Assembly (NCBI GenBank): GCA_900618425.1
Contig: UZAN01040861.1
Location: 1 to 37,619, forward strand
Reading direction: 5' to 3'
Source of the DNA: Echinostoma caproni
Taxonomy: Eukaryota > Platyhelminthes > Trematoda > Plagiorchiida > Echinostomatidae
DNA: 37,619 nucleotides
The position numbers and the translations under genes are program-made. The notes below the pieces were generated by a model, which saw only the letters and a list, made by a program, of their open reading frames with translations, had not been told where the DNA came from and did not search any database. Positions 1 to 12,000 of the stretch are shown piece by piece (within the stretch, counting starts at the first letter, position 1; each line of letters starts with the position of its first letter).

Positions 1-75
1 CTGCATTGTTTCTGTATACAACGCAACTCACGGTATAAGATAGAATAATCCAAATGGGAGCGAAGAAAAAACCGG

Positions 76-1027
76 ACCGGAACACCGTCAAATTTGATAT
101 ACTATCTATATCTATACTGCTGGTATGTTGATGATATGTTTATCATTTGTGATGCAAAGGAAGACGAGGAGAGATTTTTTGAACACTTTAATAATCTTCA
201 CCCGAACATAACGTTGACATGCCACACTGAAACGCAAGACAGCATCGCCTTTTTGGATGTGGAAGTTTCACGTCGAACGGATGGATCAGTCAGAAGATCT
301 GTGTACCGGAAGGATACATGGTTCGGACAATATCTCCATTTTACCAGCTTTGCTCCAATGGGATATAAGATTGGTCTATTTCAAACGCTCNTCTTCTACA
401 GGGCGTGGCTGATTTGCACAACGGATACATTGCATACCGAATATGAAAAGACCAGAAAATTTCTGCACTCCAACGGATATCCGAAAGGGTTCATCTTAAA
501 GAACTCTCAACCCAACCACACTCGGGAAAAGACACCAGATGCAGATAAAATGAGAGTGGTCCTGCAAGTGCCCTTCAAAGATGACGATATCAGCTGTCTG
601 ATTACCAAGTGCCTAAAATCGGCCGTTAAGCGGACCTACTACGCAACTGACCCCATTGCTGTTTCTACGACCGCCCGGTTGCCAATACCATCGGTGAAAG
701 AACCGCTGTCTCCCCACGTCAAACCTAATTGTATCTATCAGTTCATGTGTGGATGCTCGGCTATCTACATCGGCAGAACGGAGAGACAACTGCGTTATCG
801 AGTAACCGAGCCCATCCTGGTCTAACTTCAGAAAACAATGAGTGGAAACTTCGGAAGTCGAAGTCGAAGTGAAACACTGTGTCATGCTGCGCGATGCGTT
901 CAGAATCCTCTACAACACAAAAAGCACCAAGGTTCTGAAATACGCCGAGGCACTAGTCATTCAAAATTACCATCCCCAACTGTGTAAACAGCGTGAATGG
1001 CTTATCACTCTGGCGCTACCTTGGTAA
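76..1027 (+). pseudogene. Penelope-like element (RT + GIY-YIG endonuclease), 5'-truncated and broken
   Basis: PLE polyproteins join a telomerase-like reverse transcriptase to a GIY-YIG nuclease and copy the element into new sites. The first open stretch (94-825) starts just before RT motif C, read as WYVDDMF near 121-141, so fingers and most of the palm are missing. The RT tail follows (FLDVEVSRR, SVYRKDTW, GQYLHF), then a linker and the endonuclease start MCGCSAIYIGRTERQL around 748-800 with the YIG core near 766. The frame breaks near 810, at the point where these proteins read EHxPSW. A second frame resumes, passes one stop near 840, and gives the conserved end AFRILYNTKS, YAEALVIQNY and WLITLALPW, finishing with TAA at 1025-1027. 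The stretch between is shorter than expected and holds a GAAGTC-type repeat at 855-873, so part of the nuclease is lost. The N at 391 falls inside the RT tail. The product would be inactive. Family assignment is firm; the 5' boundary is approximate. Confidence 0.87.
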
Positions 1028-2790
1028 CAAATGTGTTTGGTGAGTGCCTTTGACCGCAATCCTTCTCCATCTATGATTCTGTTATTTACTGACCATATAT
1101 TAATGATCACATAGACTGCGGTATGCACGTGTACAGATGCAGCGAAATGATTCAGGATACATTGTGCAAACCAGTGTTTTGGCTTCTTTATTCAAATTTG
1201 ATATTCTTGGTTTGAAAATTAACAATTAAACGTTTTGGAAAAGCATTGGTCTCGTTGAATTATCAGGCTATTGTTCACGTTGGATCATTTCATCTGACCA
1301 AATCGTTGGATGTGTAAAGTGCTTTAAAGCATCCGTTCAAATCGTGTCTTTCGGATGTGCGTATCAAACAATTCCCCTTGGAGCACCCGCGCGGTACGGT
1401 TATCCTTTTGATCTGCACTGGGTCAGGCGAACAAACCGTAAACATTTTGGCAGGAATAAGTACATACTTAGGCTATTATAATGGGCATGCAACATGCCAC
1501 AAAAATTGATTAACAATAATTGTAAGCGAGAATGACAATTTCGGATAGCAGTGGACACGACCTATACTCACATCCCCTTTGGGATCGATTGAAAGACCAA
1601 TTGTTCACGTGATCGACTTGCTCATGAAAATCCAAGCATGTACTTGTTTTTCGAAAACGAAACAGCTCACTGTCAGCTTTTGTGGCGCTCCAGTGGTGAT
1701 GAGCGAGATTCGGGATGGAAAACTGATTGCGTGGTGTTCAAGTTCCCAGATGTGGGTCGGGGTCGGAAATAGGAAGAGGCAAACGAGACAAGCCTGTTCA
1801 ATAGATCAAAATGATCTCTGCTCGTCGTCGTACGCCGATACTCCGCTATGCATGTGTGCGTGTGCACATGCGAACTATCGGCCAATCGGTATTTACAACA
1901 TTTTCAATCACAGGCATGTCAGAAACTAGTTTATCCGGCACGTGATCCGAGCTGCCGTTCGGCTATAGATCTGAAGTAGCGAGTTGCGGTACATACGGAC
2001 GGAAGATTGAGTAGTCCGCTCCGTTACATTTGGTGTGTATGGTATTTGCTAAGGCCCGGACTTGCGCGCGCACGCGCACATACACACCACGGTGATGAGC
2101 CAGTAAGTACTATAGTACACATGCACATAAACAACACATAGAGGAAGCATACATCCCAGTGTAGGTAAACGCGCATGTGTGAACATGATTGTTCGTCTGT
2201 GTGTGTGTTAGTGCGCTGGTGCGCGTGTGAGAGAGATGGTGGGTAAAAAAACGAAAGAAGTGGAACCGAGAGAGAAGGAAGAAGAGGTCGAAAGTATATT
2301 GAACAGTTAGTTTCACTAGCCGACCGCATCTTGATCCCGATATTCTTTACTTTGGTTCCCATATCCCTGTTCCTCACGCCCCCCTCGTCCACACTTGATT
2401 TTCCCCGACAGAAATTCACATTTTGAACTTACGGTGCACTGGTGTGTCTGTGTTTGCATGTGAAAGAGAGTGAGAGAATAGTTCCAACCCAAACGTTTGT
2501 TCCCAAAGTAAGGTGTTCAATCGGTTTATATGGTCTTCCCCTGTTTTCATCTAGCTGGCACCTTCCACTTTCCACTCTATTCTCTGGCTGTGTTCAATGA
2601 TTCATAAAGCGTAGCACATATTTGAAAGCATCGAATTCGGGTATTGAACGAGTGATTCAATAAGTGACTAAGATACCAAATAGGTACATGTGTGGATGGC
2701 TTGATGAAAGACAATAGGAATGTACTGGTGTACTACTAGGGTAGGGGGTGAACGAAAAGGAGTGTGGTTACCATAGGCAAGAGCCGTACT
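1028..2790. other. Non-coding stretch with low-complexity tracts
   Basis: No coding homology, tRNA or hammerhead-like motif was seen. Open frames here (up to 131 codons near 2024-2419, minus strand) arise from GT/GA-rich low-complexity sequence and look like chance. I could not place the 3' end of the preceding PLE in this stretch. Confidence 0.5.
2063..2088. repeat. Alternating purine-pyrimidine tract (GC/CA)n
   Basis: About 26 bases alternate strictly between purine and pyrimidine: a GCGCGC-type block running into a CACA-type block. A looser GT-rich tract follows at 2195-2232. Such tracts are the classic sequence type for Z-DNA and are often unstable in length. Confidence 0.75.
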
Positions 2791-2814
2791 GACATGTGTT
2801 GGCNACAACAATCA

Positions 2815-2848
2815 TGACGACGACGCCGACGACGACAACAACAACAAC
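2815..2848. repeat. Trinucleotide repeat (GAC/AAC)n
   Basis: Imperfect GAC units grade into AAC units. A single N lies just upstream at 2804. A related AAC-rich stretch occurs at 3031-3055. The open frames across this region are produced by the repeat and are not convincing genes. Confidence 0.75.
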
Positions 2849-2894
2849 TTTCAAAGGGAATTCGGTGTGTATATGGCAAATGAAGCGTGAACTG

Positions 2895-2962
2895 ATAATC
2901 GAGGAAGCACTGGACAGCTGGTTTGACCTCATCAGCAGTGTGGATCCCAGGTTCGATCCACA
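2895..2962 (-). repeat. SINE 3' portion with hammerhead-like CTGATGAG core
   Basis: On the minus strand a hairpin TGTGGATC / GATCCACA (8 bp, 8-nt loop) is followed by CTGCTGATGAG, a very short remnant, AAAC, and then GTCCAGTGCTTCC. The last block (2900-2915 on the plus strand) matches GTCCAGTGCCTCC in the tRNA-headed SINE at 36793-36935, and both copies have hairpin, CACTRCTGATGAG and AAAC in the same order. The tRNA-like head is missing here. In a hammerhead ribozyme CUGAUGA and GAAA flank stem II; here stem II is reduced to about four bases and no upstream cleavage triplet is evident, so this is a relic at best. It forms one arm of a palindrome with the next feature. Confidence 0.55.
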
Positions 2963-3001
2963 GTTGGGTCGATGGATTCGCACTGCTGATGAGACCGAAC
3001 C
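2963..3001 (+). repeat. Opposing SINE 3' fragment with hammerhead-like core, cut by an N run
   Basis: Positions 2981-3001 are the reverse complement of 2920-2940 with about three mismatches in 21, so they carry CACTGCTGATGAG on the plus strand. The similarity stops at NNNN (3002-3005). Upstream, GGTTCG near 2950 could pair with CGAACC at 2996-3001, as a hammerhead stem III would, but stem II and the full GAAA are absent. This could be a second SINE fragment inserted in opposite orientation, or a fold-back assembly artefact next to the Ns. Confidence 0.45.
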
Positions 3002-3005
3002 NNNN

Positions 3006-6000
3006 ATCAAATCCTTCATTACTCACATGAAACAACAACAACGAAGACAACAGCAGTTGGATGTAAATGTGGTTGATACCGCAAGGGCCTCCAATCGTAG
3101 GAATGGGCATCTTAATTCGGGCAGAATGGTTGAGGCTCTAGAAATAATCGGTAGGAGATACTGCATGAGGAATGAATGGGACAACAATGAAGACGTCGTA
3201 AAAGTGGGGAACGTAAGAAACCAGTGGCATTCCGTTCAGTGAGCTACGAGTTCACCCAGCACTGTGTAGAGAAATCCCAAAGTGAATCAAGCCCAACGAA
3301 CGCACAACACAATTGCAACGAAACCACTGTGTTAGTAGCTTGATCAACAAAGTACAGCTCGTAAAAACGAGAACCAGGACGAGACGCCAGTAATGAATAT
3401 TTTAAGAGAGTGATACTGTCGATTAAAATAATCTGAATTTTTGTTGTCGTTTGTTCTGTATAACGTATGCCAACCGAGAGTAAGCTTTTGGCCAGACCGA
3501 GGTGACGGTGGTCGACAGAACAGCTTGGTATCTTGCTGTCAGTTGAAGAGAGAAAGTAGTAAGGCGATTTACAATACTTTATCCAAGATGGTAACTCTTT
3601 TGTTAGATCCATCATATAAAAGGAAGGTGAAGATTTGGTTGATCAAAGAGTAAATTAAACAAAATGCAGAGTAAATGACCGTAAACAAAGGAAACAAGGA
3701 GTAAAACCAGCTGACGTCCAAGTGTAAGGTAGAAAGGACTACATAAAGTCTGGTGAGTATCATGCTCCAAAAAGAAGGAAGGAGATGTTTCACTTAAGAA
3801 TGTAGCTCATTCGGATCAATTGGAGGATGGGGAGGCAAATAAATTTTCAGATTTATCGCATCAGGTGTAGTTTTTTTTAGGTTATTACCCCAACATTCGG
3901 TCTTCTTCCTGCTTCTTTCTTTAGCTTACCAAAAGCTTTTGTAATCAGGTACATGAACCAGCAATTTCTCTTAGGTCAACCATGCATGTATGTGAATCAC
4001 GAGATTGTTAATAAGCGTACAGTGCAGAATGAGGCGGGGTTCATGAATTCTATTGCAACATTTCACTCGAATATCTTATTCTGATTGCATATATTGAAAC
4101 ACGATGTTCAGAACTTTCAATACAATGAACCAAAGACAGTGTTCATCAGAAATCCGGGAAAGCTCAGAATTTTTGCGGGGAAATTCTCCTCCTCTTTGTC
4201 CGACCAAACTTTTTTCTGTGCTATCTGAACACGTCTTTGACTACCTTAATTTCTGCTTGTATCTTCGCTGACCGCTTGCAACCGTCATCGTTCATAAGTA
4301 TAAATACTCATCACTGTCACTTAAACAGTTGCGTAAACGGAAAAATCAGGATCATAATCAGGAATAGAGAATCCTGGTCAGGAGGCTCATGAGGTTGATC
4401 AAATCTAAAATTATTCGTTTAGTTGTACCTAGTCAAAAGTCTGAAGAACTTTATTTATCGTGGAATGTGGAGTACCGAAAACTACCTGTTTGACAGCACC
4501 AACAACAACACAAAGGAAGCCTCTGACACCGACAGACGGAAATCTAAATTCAATGTAGATAAAAAAAACAAGGATTTACACGCCGTGGAAATGTTAAGGG
4601 AAATAGTAAATGTTTTGTCGGTTTTATTTTTTATCTCTCTTTATCAGTAAGAGTTAGTCCATTGGGAGAGATCGTATACAGCGAGATTAATTCCGTTCAT
4701 AGACTAGATTTCACCGGATATCATACTATCAACCTATTTTTGATGAACAGGAATAGTCACTTTAGCAGTCGATGCTCCTGATTCCAACTGAAATAATTCT
4801 ACAGCTTGATATAGATGTCCAAGCTTAATTGATTCACTTTGTACCAAATCGACAAAGACGGAATCACTACCGAATTTGGAAGCTCGTGACGAGCGATACA
4901 GTGATTTATTTGACTCTAAACATAAAATGACTTATGAAAGGAAATTGCCGAAGCAGCATTCACATCGCGTATCAAAACGAGAAACCCATAATTCGCACAG
5001 AATTCTTCTTTCGTATGTACTCCCTCCCTCGGATCCCGAAGAGACATGACTGAATTACGTGAAAATGATAAACGTAGTTCCTAATGCAACCTGGGACTAA
5101 AAACTGGCAATTATTGTGTTGTGTTACAGAACCCATATTTGTAAATAATTTGCGCAAAAGAATATGATTGACGGTTTTTCATAGCGCTCAAAAATGAGCA
5201 AGACCTCTTAGAGCGAATGACTGTGTGCAACATTGTATATACAGAAAATGCGCATCTACTGTCCGAATGTTCCATTAATTATCCTACGTGTTTGTGGGAA
5301 TTGTGATGCCCTGTTTGAAATGAGACGTTTTGTTTTGTAAACGCTAATTCATCGACAAACAGATCGCTGTTTCTAATGAGCAGCTCCCTTCAACCTGGAC
5401 ACTGTATTGAGGATATTTAACAGTTGGGTTTCAAGTCCTGAGTGAAGTTAAAACCTACGTGACTATAATACACCGACTGCGGCAGGTATATTGAAAAAAA
5501 AACAACAAACATTTACAGCCGAACGAATAATGCGTATTCGCGATCAGTAAGGTCTTGACAGCCCGTTTCGTGTAGCAAGTCAAGTGAGTTATTCCTTGGA
5601 ACAGTAGGAACGAACGTCATGATTGGCATACTGTACCTGAAAGGAATTTCCTAGCAGCCTTTCCACTATACAAGAAAAAATGGCATTTTAACCCGAAAAA
5701 TTCGACTATGAACTGCTGACTAATCCCCGGGTAAAATATTTCCCACTTGAAAATGCAAGGAAGAACAGAGGGTATCAACATGAACGCAGTTTCGTAAAGA
5801 CGGACCAGAAGGTCCACTTGTTCCGAAACCTGAACGACACGGACTGGGGATAAATCAATGAAATACCGATGTGGGTATGCAAACGTTTCTCATGCTTTCT
5901 ATTTCCTGCAATTAGTCATTTTGCACTAGGGGATAGAATACCGACTACAAGAGAGAGAGAGAGCGAAAAACGGTTAATGTTTGGCATTGACAAATATTCG

Positions 6001-9000
6001 CTCATTCACCTAATTGACCACTCACTCACTGTTAGTACGAGGCGCACAGAATCCATCCAACCACGTATCGACCCGCGTCACACCGCAAGTGCGTTCGTGA
6101 CGCCCAAGCCGAATCGATTCCGAATTGGATGACTAAGGCAAATCACAGACCTGTCGTCCGATTGACCAATCGGAGTATCAAGATCGCAATCTCATTGGTG
6201 AGGCATCACATCGTTTATCGTACGTCTAATTTACCACTTATATTTGCGTGTTGCTACATGATCAATAATATATTCTCTGACTTTCGTTTTCTCAGCCGTG
6301 TTCTCTCTCTCCAATTGTTGGGCACTAGTCCACAGGTGCATGTATCGATAATACGTCTTGTCAAGACATAACACTTACTCACTCACTCACGGAACTAATA
6401 TGTTAGCCTCATACTTTCAAGGTTCTATTCGGTCGCACGTGTCGAGAATAGTTATATGTATGAAAGTTTACGATGACTCAATTGATCTTCCATCACACGT
6501 TTGCTGGTTGCCTAGAGGAAAATGTTCGTGTTCAGTTTTCCGAGCTCAGAATAATTGAATACTTTGGTTTGATTAACTTACAAATTATGGTCAAGCTTCA
6601 CTGTTATCGCCACTGTTTGATTCTGGTTGGTCGGTCACATTATGCGAGGTTCCGGTGGTAAAATTCAGCAGTACCATTACAATTTCTGTGCAATGTTACT
6701 GCATAATCGGAAACATCTTCTCGGCCTGTTAAATAATGTCTCGTGCACTCAAATTATTCGCAACTGTCGCTTCTTCACTTATCGTTTCACCATCACTTTC
6801 GGTACGGTCTCAGAAACACTGCGGCTATCCACTGGAACCCCTGAAGTCAATTGGTCTTTGTTGTCCTGAATAAAGTATTCAATTTTTCGCATACAGTTAG
6901 ACGCATAAATCATCAAGGCACAAGTTGTACAATACATTACATGAAGATAGTAACCTAGGTAAGCCTGTGGCGCCAGCGAAAAACAGTGTAACTGCGAACC
7001 ATCAATTGGTGAGAGTTTAATGCTGTCTGGTAGATGTTTGCGAGGATTGGTAGTTTTATGCAAATGTATTTCCATGATATCGTGTTGTTCAAATGTTTCT
7101 TCCTGAATTCTATTTTTTCTGCCACGGGTCTGCTTGGACAATCTCCAATTGGTTTAGTAAAATGTATATCACAGTTGGGTCTGTATTCTCTCCGTGATCA
7201 CGTTTCTCATACTGAATGGAGTAATTTGGTGCAGTCCTAAAAACTTGGTGCCTTGATACGAGCCATGCACCGTTGCATCAAGGTTTCTCGGACACCCCCC
7301 AACCAGAGTTTTAAAAACAGGCCCTAGTCGAGTTATCAGTTTCACTACTTGAGACACATCCAGCGGTTTATGATTACAGATAATTAACCTAGAGTTCTGT
7401 GTAGCTTGCACCTAGTTTTGTTGCTCAAGCGCACACGGACTCTCACTCGTGTGTTTCCCTATACCCTGACTATCATGCAGATAGCAATAAGATGTTCAAG
7501 TTGGGCGGCCGACATTGAAGCAATACTGGACCGTCACAGTACGCGACACTGTTTCCCCTTGTTTGAGGGGGGTGGGTAGGCAGTGACGGAATTCACAGTA
7601 GTTCATTTTATAATCGAGTGTTGCGGGTTGTGCACTCGCGCAGGAACCCATTTACAGACCAGCAACAAAATGGCCATAAGAATGATGCTGTTAATGTTTC
7701 CTCCTCTTGATTACTGAGTTACTCACCATCAGATGCATTTTTGCCAGTGGTCATTCAAAATTGTATTAATGGTTATGGTCCTTACACAAAATGTTGAAAT
7801 ATAGATTCAGTGAACGACTTAACAGAAGAAGAACGAAACAGTATTGCTTCTATCGATCAGGAAAACCAAATACAAACCCAGTTAGTTTCGAATTAAGAAA
7901 AATGAGTTCATTTTACCATGATCACGAAATTATCTACATCTACATTCACAGTCCTTGAGCTTATCAAAAATCGATAATCATTTCACTGTTCCTGTCTAGT
8001 TCGTGCACACAGACACATAAACACACGGATAGTCTGTTGTAATAACTCTTTGGACTCCGTGACCTTAGTTATCAGTTAGTATTTTTTCCAAAGAAATTTA
8101 CCAGTCTTTTTTTTAAACTAGCAATGGATGTTTTAACTTATTGTAGACAGAGTAGTGATAAATACGTTATCGTACGTGTTTTCATGAACTCCGCATCGGC
8201 GGTTTGAACATGTTGATGGTTTTTACCAAATGAAAAATGCGTAGGATTTGACTGTTATTAAAATTTGTAAGTATGAAATAAAGCATCTTGATCTGTGTAA
8301 AATGCAAAACCTTCTACTCGTGATTGTTTCGCGCGCTTTTCGATAACTTTTTTTCGTTTGTCTGCTAAAATCCTTGTGGTTCTGGTCTGTATCAGTGAGG
8401 ACGTTGTACCTAACTAGTTTCTTCAAACGTTTCAGAAAACATTTTACACAGCCCATTGACCATGAGATTTCCAGATATTTTAAAAATTTTCCGACGTGCT
8501 TGTGGTGTGGTGGACGGAGGGGCGTAGTAATGAATAAGAGGGTAACCGAAACCTCTGCAGCGAGCCGCACCGTTTTACTGATCGGAAATAATGCCCGAAA
8601 CGAACAATGGGAGGTCTATAGCCTGGTCTATAACCTGAAACTGACCGCAACGACGACGGTATAATTCTCTTAACGATCGATTGAAACGGGAAGCTCAAAG
8701 GCTGACTGATGCATGTTGGTCAATGAAACCCTAGCAATTCAACTGGAAACAAAGGTTCCATTTATCTACTGGGCGTTGTATTGATGATACTGCAAAGATT
8801 TCATCTCATTAGCAATATATCCTACTGTTATGTGCCTTTCAGCTCAAATCAGTGCACCCAAATAGGTTGTGAAAAAGATTAGTATGAGTCCGGAAAGTTG
8901 CTCATCTTTGAATAAAATGCCATCAACAAAAAAGTTCTACAAAGCAAAAAGCACTGGTGTCCTGTGGTGGGAGACTAAAACGCTAAGCTTCATACACGTC

Positions 9001-12000
9001 ATTCTAAGCCTAGGCTGTTTTTTTTGGTAAACGTAAGAAACGATCGGCATACAGGGAACCTAATTTATTTTTACCCAAGAAACATGAAAGAAATACAAAT
9101 AACAAACATCCGCGGGAAAAAAACGTTTATTTCAATCGTTTTACTTTGTTAGCCAAGCAAGTGTTCTGTGCTTATCTGTCTAGTCATAACCGGTGTTCTC
9201 ATTGCTTGGAATGTAACCACTTAGGTACCGCATAGCTAGACTGCCAACACAGTACGGTAGACAATCATTGTTCTGTTTTTTTGGGGCTTGCAATTACCAA
9301 AACCCACGAAGAAGCGCTTACGTTGATAAAACTGATCCAGTGTGCTGGATAAATACTTTCTTGCGTTATCCATACGCATTCACATACAGGTACACACACA
9401 TCGGTATTGTACGGTTTCGTAGGCGCGGGTTTCTACAAATCCGTGTGGGTAATAAAAAATGTTCAAATCACTGTAGTCATGCGCTCCAGGTGTTTTTCGT
9501 AGGCCGTCTAGATCAGGGGTAAGCTGCTTGATTCCCTATGAGACCCGCATCGTTTGTGGATGAAAAAAACGGATCAGCATTTCTGATGAAACCCAACCGC
9601 AAAGACACAACTACACTACTCTTTTGATTTGTTATCACGTGTAAATGTCGACTGCCGATTGAACAATGTGCATCTTTGGTTGTAAAATTTTTATCCCAGT
9701 TGTTTTCGAGGAGTCCACTGAACCTCAAAGGTTGATTTCTGATCGCTGTAGAAACTATTTTCAACTGAAACTATGTGGCTTTATAGTCGCTGTTACGGAA
9801 GGCATCATTTTTTGGCCGAATGTATTGATTTTCGGTAGTAGCACTATTCGGATCAGTTCATATTTTTATCAAAATATTGTAGGTAAATTGCGAAACTCGC
9901 AAATCTGTCTGCAACTATTTGATTCTTTTGGGTACATTGATCACTAATATTGATCCAGTATTTCCGCCCATAAACGGTGATACCTGGAAAACATTTCTCT
10001 CAGACCCAAGTCTACCGGATGAAATGCAATCGCTATTTTCATAATCTGATGGGGTTACTCTTTCAAACTTCTGAACAAGTTTGTATTATCCTGGAATCAG
10101 TTGTTCTGAAATCCCAGAAGTCTCATGCATTCCTGTGCAGCTACTGATGATGGCTTGGAATGCCGATGCAACTAAACTAGGAAAGAACCGTGTTTAACCT
10201 GCGTACATTCGTGGTGCGCAGTTTCTGAATAATGAAGCCACAAAAGGGAGTATTGGATGGCGTAACCAGATTTCACAGTCAACCTATTTTCCTTGTTTGG
10301 CCACATCAAAAGTGAGCCACTTTTATGTCTCTGTTGGCGTTCGAAGAGCTGTTGTGTACGGCGCGAAATATTCGGAGTAAGAACTAATTTCCCACTTGAG
10401 CATTCCGATATGATTTACGCCAGCCAACCCTTTGTTCCCGTCGGTCAGCTCATTGCATTGCAACTGGCTTATGAATGTTTTAATTTGAAATACCAACCCC
10501 CTAACAAATAGGTGGTTTTCTCCGGATTTAAGTGATATACTTAGAGGTCGACTCAAGCAATACTACAACAAGTTGGATACTGCAAAAGTCTTTCTGTTTC
10601 GCTCCGCACATTTCACTACTCTATTATTCAATTATAAGTAAAATTTTATCTCAAAAATACTTAGTTCGCGGGATTTCTGTGAATATCTTAGCTGATGATT
10701 AATATTACCGTTCAATGGTTAACGAAATGCATCCTTTTGAAAGGACAATCGGATTTCCGGTGAACTTCATTCAGTTTACTACGAGTTCGGTAAGGATTGA
10801 TGTGTTGTAATGAAAGAGGTGGGTTAAGAAACCCATAACTTTTGCAGAATCGCTAAAGTGTAGTCAAAAGTTGATAAATTGCAAACGGAGGTAACCGATT
10901 CGGAAAACGGCGTCAATGCAAATAAAAAACGATTGCATCTGATCAATTTCTCTGGAATGTAGGAAGTTTGATCAACAAACAAAAAAACCCAGCGAAAAAT
11001 GCTCAATTAGCAACAATTATTGATTATATATACATATATATATATAATATTGACGTTCTAATTTTGAATGAATGAAAGCTCTGCAGCGTTTGAATTTACG
11101 GAATTAGTATACAGGGAGACCTGGTCAAGCGGGTTAAGGATGCAATGAAGAATAACAATCTCACCAACAAAAATGGAACAGATAAATGTATCATGTAAGC
11201 AAACATTATTTAGGTTTTTGCATCGATTTTGATCGGTTCAGGTGGAATGTTGATGGGTCAAATTTGGCTTGTGAGGAAAGGAAGGAAATTGAGATGCAAA
11301 TCAATGGACTTCCGGTTATCAGGTCCACCCTCAAATAAAAATAGGTTTGGTTTGAGCAATATCGATCTGGGTCTGCCCAGATTGCGGAGTGAGGAGTACA
11401 TTCAAACAATACAAGTCAACAGGGTTGGTTTAATGTAAACGGAAATACTATGAGCATTCCAGCTTTGTTGTCACTCTTATTCCCCAAAACGTTGATGCTA
11501 TCGTATGGTAAATAAAATGCAGTATTTTTTTCAAGTGATAAGCCTCTTTCATATTTAAAATCGTATAAGCCGAGCTCCTAGCTGTTAGTTGCATGTAATC
11601 ACAAGTGTCTGAACGCAAACGTGGATGAAAAATAGCGGTTTCGGAATGTGCTTAATTGCTTCAGTGTAAGTGATTCAACGGCCATCACTTAAATAATATG
11701 GTTTCGCAGGTAAGGGTTCTTGCCGTCTTGAAATAAAGTCAACTTACAATAATTCCTATGTGACCACAAAAATAGCGGTTTATGTACCCCGATGAGTAGT
11801 GTCTCCACAACAGATCACAGTTTCAGAAATTGATTACCTGACAAATGTGTGAACGATAGGATCAATTTAACGTCCTAAGAAGTTGCTCTGACGTGTTTCC
11901 TGATCGATCAGATGAGGTTTCTTCTACTTATCTGTGTTGATGTTCAATTCCATGTCTCAGAATGCAACACCCGTGTAGCTATGTGTTTTGATACTCAATT

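Noticed and set aside
613..885. 90-codon minus-strand open frame
   Set aside because: Antisense shadow of the PLE endonuclease region.
2796..3242. 148-codon plus-strand open frame
   Set aside because: It runs through a trinucleotide repeat, a SINE palindrome and Ns; the peptide is low-complexity and matches no protein family.
6779..7141. 120-codon minus-strand open frame
   Set aside because: No recognisable domain or signal; overlaps equally long open frames on the other strand.
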